The position numbers were made by a program, and so were the translations under genes. A stretch of DNA of 6,360 nt from 9FT-COMBO-53-11 sp035291485 (GTDB lineage Bacteria; Patescibacteriota; WWE3; 9FT-COMBO-53-11), in assembly GCA_035291485.1 (NCBI GenBank), contig DATDSA010000034.1, positions 1 to 6,360 of the forward strand, read 5' to 3'. Under the pieces are notes generated by a model, which did not search any database, was not told the DNA's origin, and saw nothing but the letters and a program-made list of their open reading frames with translations. The stretch's first letter is position 1; each line of letters begins with the position of its first letter. Positions 1 through 4,864 of this stretch are shown here, in pieces.

Positions 1-1
1 C

Positions 2-220
2 ATCCTGCTGGATTTTGTTTCCCTGCCGGAAGCGCGGACGGCGACCTTTACCGTTTTCGTGGTCGGAGAGATGGTAGCCGCCCTGGCGGTCCGCAAGGGG
101 GCGCGCCTCTTCTCCAACCCCCTTCTCTGGGTTTCCATTACCCTCGCCCTGGGATTGCAGGCGGCAATTGTCTTTTTACCGCCCTTGCAAAAAATCTTCG
201 ATACCGTCCCCTTCTGGTAA
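2..220 (+). CDS. P-type cation (calcium-type) ATPase, C-terminal fragment
   Basis: This is the last 72 codons of a gene that begins before the window; the frame is open from base 2 to the TAA at 218-220. The peptide contains LPEARTATFTVFVVGEM, then ALAVRKGARLFSNPLLW, a hydrophobic stretch (VSITLALGLQAAIVFL), and ends PPLQKIFDTVPFW. In P2-type ATPases (Ca2+ and Na+/K+ pump families, Cation_ATPase_C domain) the final membrane helices carry the pattern ART-x-x-FT, FSNP-x-L and VPPLQ-x-IF-x-T-VP, and this matches closely. Such pumps use ATP to move cations across the cytoplasmic membrane through a phospho-Asp intermediate; the catalytic domains lie outside the window, so the ion cannot be assigned from the catalytic or transport-site residues. 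The calcium type is the best guess from the tail alone. No clear intrinsic terminator follows; instead there is a weak hairpin related to the repeat at 5958-6031. Confidence 0.85.
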   Translation: MLLDFVSLPEARTATFTVFVVGEMVAALAVRKGARLFSNPLLWVSITLALGLQAAIVFLPPLQKIFDTVPFW

Positions 221-267
221 GAACCTCTCGCTTTGCTCGAGAATCTTCTCCCGCCTTTGGCGTGATG
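221..267 (+). repeat. Diverged copy of the GAACCT...CGCTTTGC palindromic element
   Basis: Directly after the stop codon of the ATPase gene the sequence reads GAACCT, CGCTTTGC, AGAA, TCCC, TGGCG and TGAT in order. The same blocks occur in the same order, with similar spacing, directly after the stop at 5954-5956. The central part can form a weak 5-bp hairpin (TCTCG 226-230 with CGAGA 238-242). It is too weak and lacks a U-tract, so it is not a convincing intrinsic terminator. The 3' part overlaps the predicted -35 of the next gene. Confidence 0.45.
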
Positions 268-284
268 ATGGATTTTGATACATT
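257..284 (+). promoter_or_regulatory. Predicted extended -10 promoter for the 291 gene (leaderless)
   Basis: The -10 is TACATT (279-284), preceded by TG at 276-277 to give TGnTACATT. A weak -35, TTGGCG (257-262), lies 16 bp upstream. Seven bases past the -10 is base 291, the A of the ATG. There is no Shine-Dalgarno before that ATG, so a leaderless transcript is the simplest reading. This is inferred from sequence only. Confidence 0.5.
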
Positions 285-290
285 GAATTA

Positions 291-1073
291 ATGTTCGAGC
301 AGGTTTTGGCGCACGAAGGTGAGGAAGAAGAGCTGCCGATTTCTCCCCTGGGAGAAACGCTGGACCAGCGATTGAAGGGATTGTCTCTTCTGGGTTTGGA
401 GTTGGCCACCGGGTTAGCCCTCTTCTTAATCATTGTGGCGGTTTTTTGGAAGAAAAAAACCGAGAAGGCGAAATGGTTTCTCTACCTGGGGATCGCCCTC
501 CCGATTGTCATGGCAACGCTCTTCCTCGCCGGATCCACCGTTTACCTTAATCTCACTTCCATCACCGGCGGACCGGTGCACTGGCACGCTGATTTTCAGG
601 TTTGGGCCTGCGGGAAAGAACTCGATCTGATCGATCCGACCGGAATTGCCAATCGAGTTGGCTCTCCCGTGTTCCATGAACACGGCGATGACCGAATCCA
701 TGTTGAGGGAGTGGTGACGGATCTTGAGGATGTTGCCCTCAAAAACTTTTTCGGATTTGTCGGTGGCGAACTGCACGACGACCATTTCACCTTTCCCACC
801 AACGGTAAGCTCTACGAATACGCGAATGGCGATCTCTGTCCGGACGGAAAAGCCGGGACCCTCCAGGCCTTTGTTTGGAAAACCGATGTGGCAAAGGGAG
901 AATTCTATCAGGAGAAGCTGGAACATCTCGACGATTACGTCGTTTCTCCCTACGGCAACGTCCCGCCGGGGGACTGTTTGGTCATCGAATTCGGAGAGGA
1001 GAAGGATCGGACCGATAAGCTCTGCAATTTCTACAAGGTGGAGGAGTCGAAAGGAGAGCTAAAGAGAAGATAA
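291..1073 (+). CDS. Two-helix membrane protein with His/Cys-rich extracytoplasmic domain
   Basis: A 260-residue protein. The N-terminus is acidic (EGEEEE, 10-14), followed by a membrane helix at about 31-52, a basic loop KKKTEKAK (54-61) and a second helix at about 62-85. By the positive-inside rule, residues 86-260 and the short N-terminus face outside. The outer domain has clustered histidines: HWH (97-99), HEH (129-131), H137, and HDDH (162-165). It also has four cysteines, C107, C183, C229 and C245. That pattern could fit metal binding and one or two disulfides, but neither is proven. I recognise the motif GPVHWHADF...HEHGD-R-IH-VEG as typical of unnamed CPR-type membrane proteins and know no assigned function. 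No Shine-Dalgarno precedes the ATG; the predicted transcript starts at it. The next gene, a CcdA homologue, starts 13 bases after the stop, so a shared redox or metal role is plausible. An earlier ATG at 268 is out of frame and soon stops. Confidence 0.85.
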   Translation: MFEQVLAHEGEEEELPISPLGETLDQRLKGLSLLGLELATGLALFLIIVAVFWKKKTEKAKWFLYLGIALPIVMATLFLAGSTVYLNLTSITGGPVHWHADFQVWACGKELDLIDPTGIANRVGSPVFHEHGDDRIHVEGVVTDLEDVALKNFFGFVGGELHDDHFTFPTNGKLYEYANGDLCPDGKAGTLQAFVWKTDVAKGEFYQEKLEHLDDYVVSPYGNVPPGDCLVIEFGEEKDRTDKLCNFYKVEESKGELKRR

Positions 1074-1086
1074 TGGTCGAACCTAT

Positions 1087-1797
1087 ATGATCACCTCACT
1101 TCCCACAGTCGCCACGGTTTTGGGAGCGGCTGCCATCGATTCGATCAATCCCTGCGCCATCGGGGTCTTGATCCTGATGATCTCGGTGATGCTCTCCCAA
1201 AAACACTCCGTCCGGCGAATGCTTCTTCTAGGTGGTTTTTATATCCTGGCAATATTCCTAACCTATCTGGCGGCCGGGTTGGGTCTCCTGTACGGCCTGG
1301 CGAGAGTGCCGCTGTACGTGGCCGAGTACGTCTCGATCGGCGTGGGGGTTTTCATCATCTTTGCTGGGCTGGTTGAAATCAAAGATTTCTTCTGGTACGG
1401 CCGCTGGTTTTCGCTGGGGATTCCGGTAAGCATTTCGAAAAGGCTTCACAATATGACCCAGAACGCGACCGCTTCTCTTCTGGGGGTGTCTCTGTTGGGG
1501 GCTTTTGTGGCGGCGGTGGAGCTCCCCTGTACGGGGGCTCCCTACCTGGCGATCATCACCCTACTCTCCCAGAATTTTGATTTCAGCGCCTTCCTTCTCC
1601 TGGTCCTCTACAATGTGATCTTCGTCGCCCCGCTGTTGGTAATCCTGCTGATGGTGGCTTCCGGTTTCGAGCTCTACAAGGTGCAGAAGTTTAGAATGGA
1701 AGGGAGAGGGTTCATGCGGCTCTTGATCGGAATGCTGTTGGTGTTCTTGGGATGGCTGCTGATGCTGATCGCCAACGGGACGATTAACCTAGGGTAG
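1087..1797 (+). CDS. CcdA/DsbD-type transmembrane thiol-disulfide reductant transporter
   Basis: A 236-residue, almost wholly hydrophobic protein with about six membrane segments (about 10-35, 47-72, 78-97, 130-147, 165-191 and 210-229). Two cysteines sit in the family's signature positions: DSINPCA (C23) and ELPCTGAPY (C148), each next to proline in symmetric helices. CcdA and the central domain of DsbD carry electrons from cytoplasmic thioredoxin across the membrane to extracytoplasmic acceptor proteins using this cysteine pair. Length fits stand-alone CcdA. No thioredoxin-like acceptor is in the window; the four-cysteine protein just upstream is the nearest candidate partner. No Shine-Dalgarno precedes ATG 1087. 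The upstream gene's stop overlaps an ATG (TAATG, 1071-1075) that opens a five-codon frame whose TGA overlaps this start, so translation may be coupled. The frame stops in a run of four in-frame TAG codons. Confidence 0.88.
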   Translation: MITSLPTVATVLGAAAIDSINPCAIGVLILMISVMLSQKHSVRRMLLLGGFYILAIFLTYLAAGLGLLYGLARVPLYVAEYVSIGVGVFIIFAGLVEIKDFFWYGRWFSLGIPVSISKRLHNMTQNATASLLGVSLLGAFVAAVELPCTGAPYLAIITLLSQNFDFSAFLLLVLYNVIFVAPLLVILLMVASGFELYKVQKFRMEGRGFMRLLIGMLLVFLGWLLMLIANGTINLG

Positions 1798-1830
1798 GAG
1801 GAGGAATAGGACTAGGAGTAGTTTAGGAAG
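1795..1830 (+). repeat. Purine-rich TAGGA-type spacer with four in-frame TAG codons
   Basis: The short gap between the CcdA-like and ATP-cone genes is a degenerate repeat with a period near six bases (TAGGAG, TAGGAC, TAGGAG, TAGTTT, AGGAAG). In the frame of the upstream gene, TAG occurs at 1795, 1807, 1813 and 1819. The same repeats supply several GGAG/AGGA Shine-Dalgarno-like cores before ATG 1832; the best are GGAG at 1815-1818 and AGGA at 1825-1828, neither at ideal spacing. Confidence 0.5.
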
Positions 1831-1831
1831 A

Positions 1832-2113
1832 ATGGCAAGAAAAACGGTAACGATAATCAAAAGACAGGGGCATCGGGAGAGCTACGACGAGCGCAAGGTC
1901 TACGGAAGCGTCTACGCTGCCTGCCTGGCGGCCGGGGAGCCGGAGGCCGCCGCCGAAAGGATTGCCGCGGCTGTGGCCAAGAAGATATCCCACTCGATCA
2001 CCGATTGGAAGGTGACCAATTCCAATCAGGTCTTTCGAGAGGTTATCATTGAGCTGGGGAAGCTCTCTCCAAAAGCCGTCTTCCTCTATGAAATGCACCG
2101 CGATTTGAGCTAG
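1832..2113 (+). CDS. Stand-alone ATP-cone domain protein
   Basis: A 93-residue protein that is essentially one ATP-cone domain (Pfam ATP-cone, PF03477). The N-terminus reads TIIKRQGHRESYDERKVYGS (6-25), matching the family pattern V-x-K-R-x-G-x-x-E-x-F/Y-D-x-x-K-x-x-x-S-V. The C-terminus ends VFLYEMHRDLS, like the usual V-A-x-x-Y-x-x-x-x-D/L-S end. ATP-cones bind ATP or dATP and act as allosteric domains at the N-terminus of ribonucleotide reductases and in the repressor NrdR. This one has neither the NrdR zinc ribbon (only one Cys, C31) nor a reductase domain. It is followed after 13 bases by a deoxynucleoside kinase, so a role in sensing or controlling dNTP supply is a reasonable inference. 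The start is the only ATG in range. Confidence 0.85.
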   Translation: MARKTVTIIKRQGHRESYDERKVYGSVYAACLAAGEPEAAAERIAAAVAKKISHSITDWKVTNSNQVFREVIIELGKLSPKAVFLYEMHRDLS

Positions 2114-2126
2114 AAAGGAGGGGAAA

Positions 2127-2771
2127 GTGGAGAAGGTTTTCGTTGCCGTTTCGGGAAACATCGGCGTGGGCAAATCCACCCTGGTGGAGAGGCTCGCCGC
2201 CCGGCTCGATTGGGAACCGGTCTTTGAACCCCAGGACGAGAGTCCTTACCTTGCCGATTTCTACCGCGAGATGGGGGTTTGGGCCTTCCATTCCCAACTC
2301 TTCTTCCTGGGACGGCGGCTTCGGCAATATCGGGATTTCCTGGCAATCCCCCGGAGCATCATTCAGGACCGTTGTGTCTACGAGGATGCAGAGGTTTTCG
2401 CCCGCAACCTCTTTGAACAGGGGTTGATCGGCCCGCGGGATTGGGATACCTACCAGAGCATCTACCAAGGGGTGGTTCACCTTATCCCTCCGCCGGACCT
2501 GCTCATCTATCTCAAGGCGGATCTGCCGACGCTGCGCCAGCGGATCGAGAAGCGCAATCGGGATTACGAGAAGGGGATTGAGCCGGGCTACCTTGAAACC
2601 CTCCAGCGGCTCTACGAGCGCTGGATCGCCGGCTTTCGCCTCGCCCCGGTTTTGGTCGTGCCGGCCGACTGGCTAAATTTTGTTTCGGACGAGCGCCACC
2701 TGGATCTGATCGCCGAGAAGGTGATGGAGAAGCTCACCGGCCATGAGACGTTGGATCTTGATTGCCCCTGA
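2127..2771 (+). CDS. Deoxynucleoside kinase (dNK / deoxyadenosine-deoxyguanosine kinase family)
   Basis: A 214-residue protein with a start GTG, supported by a strong Shine-Dalgarno (AAAGGAGG, 2114-2121) five bases upstream. The P-loop is GNIGVGKST (10-18). E34 in FEP fits the catalytic carboxylate, and Q57 in FHSQ fits the residue contacting the nucleobase. DR (81-82) followed by E87 matches the family DRS motif, here DRC. The arginine-rich lid is RQRIEKRNR (137-145). These are hallmarks of the dNK family (PF01712), which phosphorylates deoxynucleosides to dNMPs in the cytoplasm for nucleotide salvage. Substrate preference (dA/dG, dC or broad) cannot be read from sequence by eye. It sits last in the run starting at 291, directly after the ATP-cone gene, and an intrinsic terminator overlaps its TGA stop. 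Salvage would suit a host-dependent or scavenging organism. Confidence 0.9.
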   Translation: MEKVFVAVSGNIGVGKSTLVERLAARLDWEPVFEPQDESPYLADFYREMGVWAFHSQLFFLGRRLRQYRDFLAIPRSIIQDRCVYEDAEVFARNLFEQGLIGPRDWDTYQSIYQGVVHLIPPPDLLIYLKADLPTLRQRIEKRNRDYEKGIEPGYLETLQRLYERWIAGFRLAPVLVVPADWLNFVSDERHLDLIAEKVMEKLTGHETLDLDCP

Positions 2772-2797
2772 TCATTTGCGGTCGGGGGCTTCTTTTT
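2764..2797 (+). terminator. Intrinsic terminator overlapping the kinase stop codon
   Basis: GCCCCTGA (2764-2771, including the TGA stop) pairs with TCGGGGGC (2782-2789), eight pairs with one G-U, closing a 10-base loop. The tail TTCTTTTT (2790-2797) follows directly. Confidence 0.8.
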
Positions 2798-2805
2798 GCG
2801 AAAAT
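2776..2805 (+). promoter_or_regulatory. Possible extended -10 promoter for the 2812 gene
   Basis: TG (2797-2798), one base, then GAAAAT (2800-2805) forms a degenerate extended -10. It starts on the last T of the terminator tail. A poor -35 match (TTGCGG, 2776-2781) lies 18 bp upstream. The predicted transcript start is 2812, the G of the GTG start. The gene needs its own promoter if the preceding terminator works. Confidence 0.35.
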
Positions 2806-2811
2806 GAAAGA

Positions 2812-3723
2812 GTGTCCAAACGACGAGTCCTAATTTTCGCCATCGTTCTCCTCCTGCTGGCTGCTCTCGGCGCCAGCGCCTATTACTTCCGCTCCCAAAT
2901 CACCGACTTTATCAATGGTATTAGAGGAGACAAGGGTGACGAGAACGGCGAAGAGATTACCTGCGAAGGGCAGTTCTACACTAATACCCGCCAGGGTTAT
3001 AAAGTTTGCTACAAAGCCGGTTGGTACACGCAAGAGTTTGGTTATTCCCAACTCTGGGTTGGTTTCGACGCCTTCCCGATTCCCACCGCCAGTGAATACG
3101 CCGGAGTCTTTAGCATTTCGGTCTCTCGACAAAACAGCGCCACCCTGTTAGCGCAGTACCTGAGTTCTCTTAAGAACACGGAGACGGCGGCCGCTTCCGT
3201 GGGCGGGGTAACTGGCATTCGGATCGATGGCGCCTTCGCCGCGGATGATGTCTTCTTCCCCAATTACCGCCAGAGTGCCGCGGTGGTGGAAAATGCCGGT
3301 CGGACATACTCTATTGTAATGCTGTCATCTCCCGACGGCTTCATCAGCAACGAGGCGGATTTTGAGAAGTTTCTCAGCTCCTTCCAGTTTTTGGAGGATA
3401 CCGCCGCCGCTCCTTGGGGAAAAAATATCTATCTGGATACGCCCTGGCCGAACGATGAAATCAGCGATTCTTTCCGGATCGCCGGCTCGGCTCAGGGGGC
3501 GTTTGAAAACACGATTGTGGCTCGGCTCAAAACCGATGGCGGAACAGTTCTCTTCGAAGAGCCGATCATCTACAACGCTCCCGAAGTCGGGGAGTTGGGG
3601 TACTTCGATATCGCCGCGACTTTCCAGACCACGGCGGGATCAGGGACGCTGGAGGTGTTTTACACTTCTCCCAAGGACGGTTCGGTTGCGGACTTGGTCT
3701 CCGTTCCATTGAAATTTAAGTGA
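2812..3723 (+). CDS. Signal-anchored protein with C-terminal Gmad2-like Ig domain
   Basis: I place the start at GTG 2812, giving 303 residues. An in-frame ATG at 2743 would run back through the kinase gene and its terminator and put a soluble tail before the signal. From 2812 the protein begins MSKRR followed by a hydrophobic segment (7-26), a typical uncleaved anchor or signal. Residues about 51-195 form an outer domain beginning CEGQFYTNTRQGYKVCY, with a cysteine pair (C51, C66) that may form a disulfide; its fold loosely recalls PsbP-like domains (low certainty). Residues about 206-303 match the Gmad2 immunoglobulin-like pattern: IYLDTPWPNDEISDSFRIAG, AFENTIVARL, GYFDIAATFQ, GTLEVFYTSPKDGS. 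Gmad2 was named from spore-germination proteins, but the domain is widespread in cell-surface proteins, so no sporulation role is implied. Its stop overlaps the next start by four bases (GTGA). Confidence 0.8.
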   Translation: MSKRRVLIFAIVLLLLAALGASAYYFRSQITDFINGIRGDKGDENGEEITCEGQFYTNTRQGYKVCYKAGWYTQEFGYSQLWVGFDAFPIPTASEYAGVFSISVSRQNSATLLAQYLSSLKNTETAAASVGGVTGIRIDGAFAADDVFFPNYRQSAAVVENAGRTYSIVMLSSPDGFISNEADFEKFLSSFQFLEDTAAAPWGKNIYLDTPWPNDEISDSFRIAGSAQGAFENTIVARLKTDGGTVLFEEPIIYNAPEVGELGYFDIAATFQTTAGSGTLEVFYTSPKDGSVADLVSVPLKFK

Positions 3724-4409
3724 TTGAGGAAAAACCGCCGGTAAAACCGCCTGAAGAAAAGAAGAAGGGCCGGGGTAAGGGTTGTTTGAAGATTATTTTG
3801 ATCGCCGCCGCCATCCTGTTTTCCCTTTTTCTCTTGGTCTCCGGGGCAATCGCTCTCGCCATCACCGCGACCGGTCTGGTGAAGGTCCCAGTTCTTTCCA
3901 ATATCATCAAACCTCCCCCAATCACGGAGGATTTCTCTTACAAGAAGGTTTCGGACAAACAGCTCAACAAAAAGCTGGACACGGCGCTGAGTGGGACTGA
4001 AGGGAACGTCAAGGCCACGGTCACGCTCACCGACGATGAATTGAATACCTTGCTCGCCGGGATAGCCTCTACTCCCGACTCTTCGGTCAAGAGTATTTTG
4101 GTTAAATTCCGTCCAGGATTAATCAAGATTAGCGGAACACTGTCCCAGAACGACGCCTCTTTTTACGGGGAGCTCAAGATTGCCAAAAGCACCAAAAATT
4201 TTGAGTTCGAGTTTCAGAGTGTCCGGTTGGGCGCCTTACCGCTTCCCGGTTTTTTGATCGAAGGGCTGATTAGCCAGGTGGCTGGGACGGGACAGCTTTT
4301 GGGCAAACTCACTGCGGATTCTCTTCCGGTGGACGGCATCACCGTTAAGGATGGTTCCATCACGATCAAGGGTTTGGATCTGAGCGGGTTGGGCGGCCCG
4401 GGAGAGTAG
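3720..4409 (+). CDS. Single-pass membrane protein, YpmS/DUF2993-like outer domain
   Basis: A 229-residue protein starting at GTG 3720, which overlaps the preceding TGA (GTGA), so translation is probably coupled; no Shine-Dalgarno is visible and no nearby alternative start exists. The cytoplasmic N-terminus is rich in Pro, Lys and Glu (1-23), followed by one membrane helix (about 24-50) and an extracytoplasmic domain of about 175 residues. That domain has alternating-hydrophobic strands (VKATVTLTDDELNTLL, LIKISGTLSQ) and a VRLGALPLPGFLIEGLI segment (168-184). The LT-x-x-EL-x-x-LL and LP-LP-x-x-L-I-E patterns resemble YpmS (DUF2140) and DUF2993 proteins, which are membrane-anchored proteins thought to handle lipids or the envelope. 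The resemblance is by eye and not certain. With the preceding gene it forms a two-gene envelope unit. Confidence 0.75.
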   Translation: MIEEKPPVKPPEEKKKGRGKGCLKIILIAAAILFSLFLLVSGAIALAITATGLVKVPVLSNIIKPPPITEDFSYKKVSDKQLNKKLDTALSGTEGNVKATVTLTDDELNTLLAGIASTPDSSVKSILVKFRPGLIKISGTLSQNDASFYGELKIAKSTKNFEFEFQSVRLGALPLPGFLIEGLISQVAGTGQLLGKLTADSLPVDGITVKDGSITIKGLDLSGLGGPGE

Positions 4410-4418
4410 AGAAAATCC

Positions 4419-4436
4419 AAGCGCCAGCAGGCGCTT
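4419..4436 (+). other. Perfect 7-bp hairpin overlapping the downstream -35
   Basis: AAGCGCC (4419-4425) pairs perfectly with GGCGCTT (4430-4436) around an AGCA loop, ten bases after the stop of the preceding gene. No U-tract follows, so it is not a classical intrinsic terminator. Its last two bases are the first two of the TTGACA at 4435-4440. It could end transcription weakly, protect the upstream mRNA end, or act as an operator. Confidence 0.55.
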
Positions 4437-4464
4437 GACATTCAGGAGAGCGTTCCTGTAAATT
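4435..4464 (+). promoter_or_regulatory. Sigma-70-type promoter for the 67-codon gene
   Basis: A perfect -35 TTGACA (4435-4440) lies 18 bp upstream of TAAATT (4459-4464). The predicted start is about 4471. Within the spacer, CAGGA (4443-4447) and TCCTG (4454-4458) form an inverted repeat with a six-base gap, which could be an operator. Confidence 0.7.
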
Positions 4465-4470
4465 ATGGTT

Positions 4471-4493
4471 AATGCCCTAAAAGGGCGTTTTAG
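4471..4493 (+). promoter_or_regulatory. Hairpin at the predicted mRNA 5' end, with an alternative fold
   Basis: AATGCCC (4471-4477) can pair with GGGCGTT (4483-4489) around TAAAA, seven pairs with one G-U, and begins at the predicted transcript start. An overlapping alternative pairs CTAAAA (4477-4482) with TTTTAG (4488-4493). The two folds exclude each other. A stabilising 5' hairpin is the simplest reading; a regulatory switch is possible. The rest of the leader ends in the Shine-Dalgarno GAGGGGGTG (4506-4514). Confidence 0.45.
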
Positions 4494-4521
4494 TTTAATT
4501 TTCGAGAGGGGGTGAAATTAT

Positions 4522-4725
4522 ATGGCCTACAGCTTAGTATCCAAGAAAAGCGGTGTCACCTACTACCTGCACGGATTGACCGTGACCCTGAAGAACACCG
4601 GTAAGCAGCAAACGATCTACTACTTTGCAAAGGACGTGCGCTCTGGCGCGTTGGACGCGATCCCGAGCGGGAAGATGGTCCAGGAGAATCCTCGCACTGG
4701 TCTTCCCTATCTTAAGAATTCTTAA
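4522..4725 (+). CDS. Small conserved protein (67 aa), CPR-type, unknown function
   Basis: MAYSLVSKKSGVTYYLHGLT begins this 67-residue basic protein; it continues with the core KQQTIYYFAKDVRSGALDAI and ends NPRTGLPYLKNS. There is no membrane helix, signal or cysteine; the alternating pattern (VTYYLHGLTVTLKN, TIYYFAKDV) suggests a small beta-rich domain. I recognise the YFAK-x-V-x-x-GA-x-DA-x-P and RTGLP-x-LK pattern from short proteins common in Patescibacteria genomes, where they are annotated as hypothetical; I know no function. Start support is strong: a GAGGGGGTG Shine-Dalgarno (4506-4514) seven bases before ATG 4522, and the best promoter of the window upstream. It appears to be monocistronic, ending in a palindrome over its stop and a long terminator. 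Those signals suggest abundant, stable expression (inference). Confidence 0.85.
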   Translation: MAYSLVSKKSGVTYYLHGLTVTLKNTGKQQTIYYFAKDVRSGALDAIPSGKMVQENPRTGLPYLKNS

Positions 4726-4727
4726 GA
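4710..4727. repeat. Perfect 18-bp palindrome spanning a stop codon
   Basis: TCTTAAGAATTCTTAAGA reads the same on both strands. It covers the last four codons (L-K-N-S) and the TAA (4723-4725) of the 67-codon gene. It could be a protein-binding site or simply a chance product of the coding sequence. Confidence 0.7.
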
Positions 4728-4735
4728 CAGATCAG

Positions 4736-4800
4736 CTGGGCTGCTCTGCTAAGTTTGTCCGCCTAAGGCGGGCTGGCTTAACAGGGCAGTTCAGTTTTTT
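4736..4800 (+). terminator. Very long intrinsic terminator hairpin
   Basis: Bases 4736-4753 (CTGGGC...CTAAG) pair with 4777-4794 (CTTAAC...TTCAG) over 18 positions, with three G-U pairs and one C-A mismatch. Next come TTT (4754-4756) opposite TGG (4774-4776), which can pair in part, and then GTCCGCC (4757-4763) with GGCGGGC (4767-4773) around TAA. TTTTTT (4795-4800) follows at once. The stem is much longer than a typical terminator. A structured 3' RNA product is also possible. Confidence 0.85.
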
Positions 4801-4802
4801 AT

Positions 4803-4832
4803 TTGACAGTTACATATAATTCCTTGTAGTTT
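4803..4832 (+). promoter_or_regulatory. Promoter(s) of the 72-codon gene, with a nested TATAAT
   Basis: TTGACA (4803-4808) is followed after 18 bp by TAGTTT (4827-4832), preceded by TG, the same layout as the promoter at 4435-4464. A perfect TATAAT (4815-4820) lies inside the spacer, only six bases from the TTGACA and so unable to pair with it. It may be a second -10 with a poor -35. Which one is used cannot be decided by eye. Confidence 0.55.
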
Positions 4833-4864
4833 GGGATTAACCCGATTCCCTTTAAGGAGGGAGC

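Noticed and set aside
426..926. Minus-strand open frame of 166 codons
   Set aside because: It lies wholly antisense to the 260-aa membrane-protein gene, shows no recognisable domain, and has no independent start signals that I can see.
2046..2480. Minus-strand open frame antisense to the kinase
   Set aside because: The kinase P-loop and lid motifs show the plus strand is coding; the antisense frame has no recognisable features.
2743..2811. Upstream ATG extension of the Gmad2-like protein
   Set aside because: It would overlap the kinase gene and its terminator and place a non-signal-like peptide before the membrane anchor; GTG 2812 fits the signal-anchor start better.
2769..3723. Possible UGA recoding as in Gracilibacteria/Absconditabacteria
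   Set aside because: TGA stops at 2769-2771 and 3721-3723 fit normal protein ends, one inside a terminator and one overlapping the next start, and no protein needs UGA as sense.
4465..4515. 16-codon upstream frame ending at the Shine-Dalgarno of the 67-codon gene
   Set aside because: Its ATG lies upstream of the predicted transcript start (about 4471), so it would not be on the mRNA.
4730..4800. Possible tRNA or tRNA-like RNA
   Set aside because: It folds as one long hairpin followed by a T-tract, with no T-loop or acceptor-stem arrangement.
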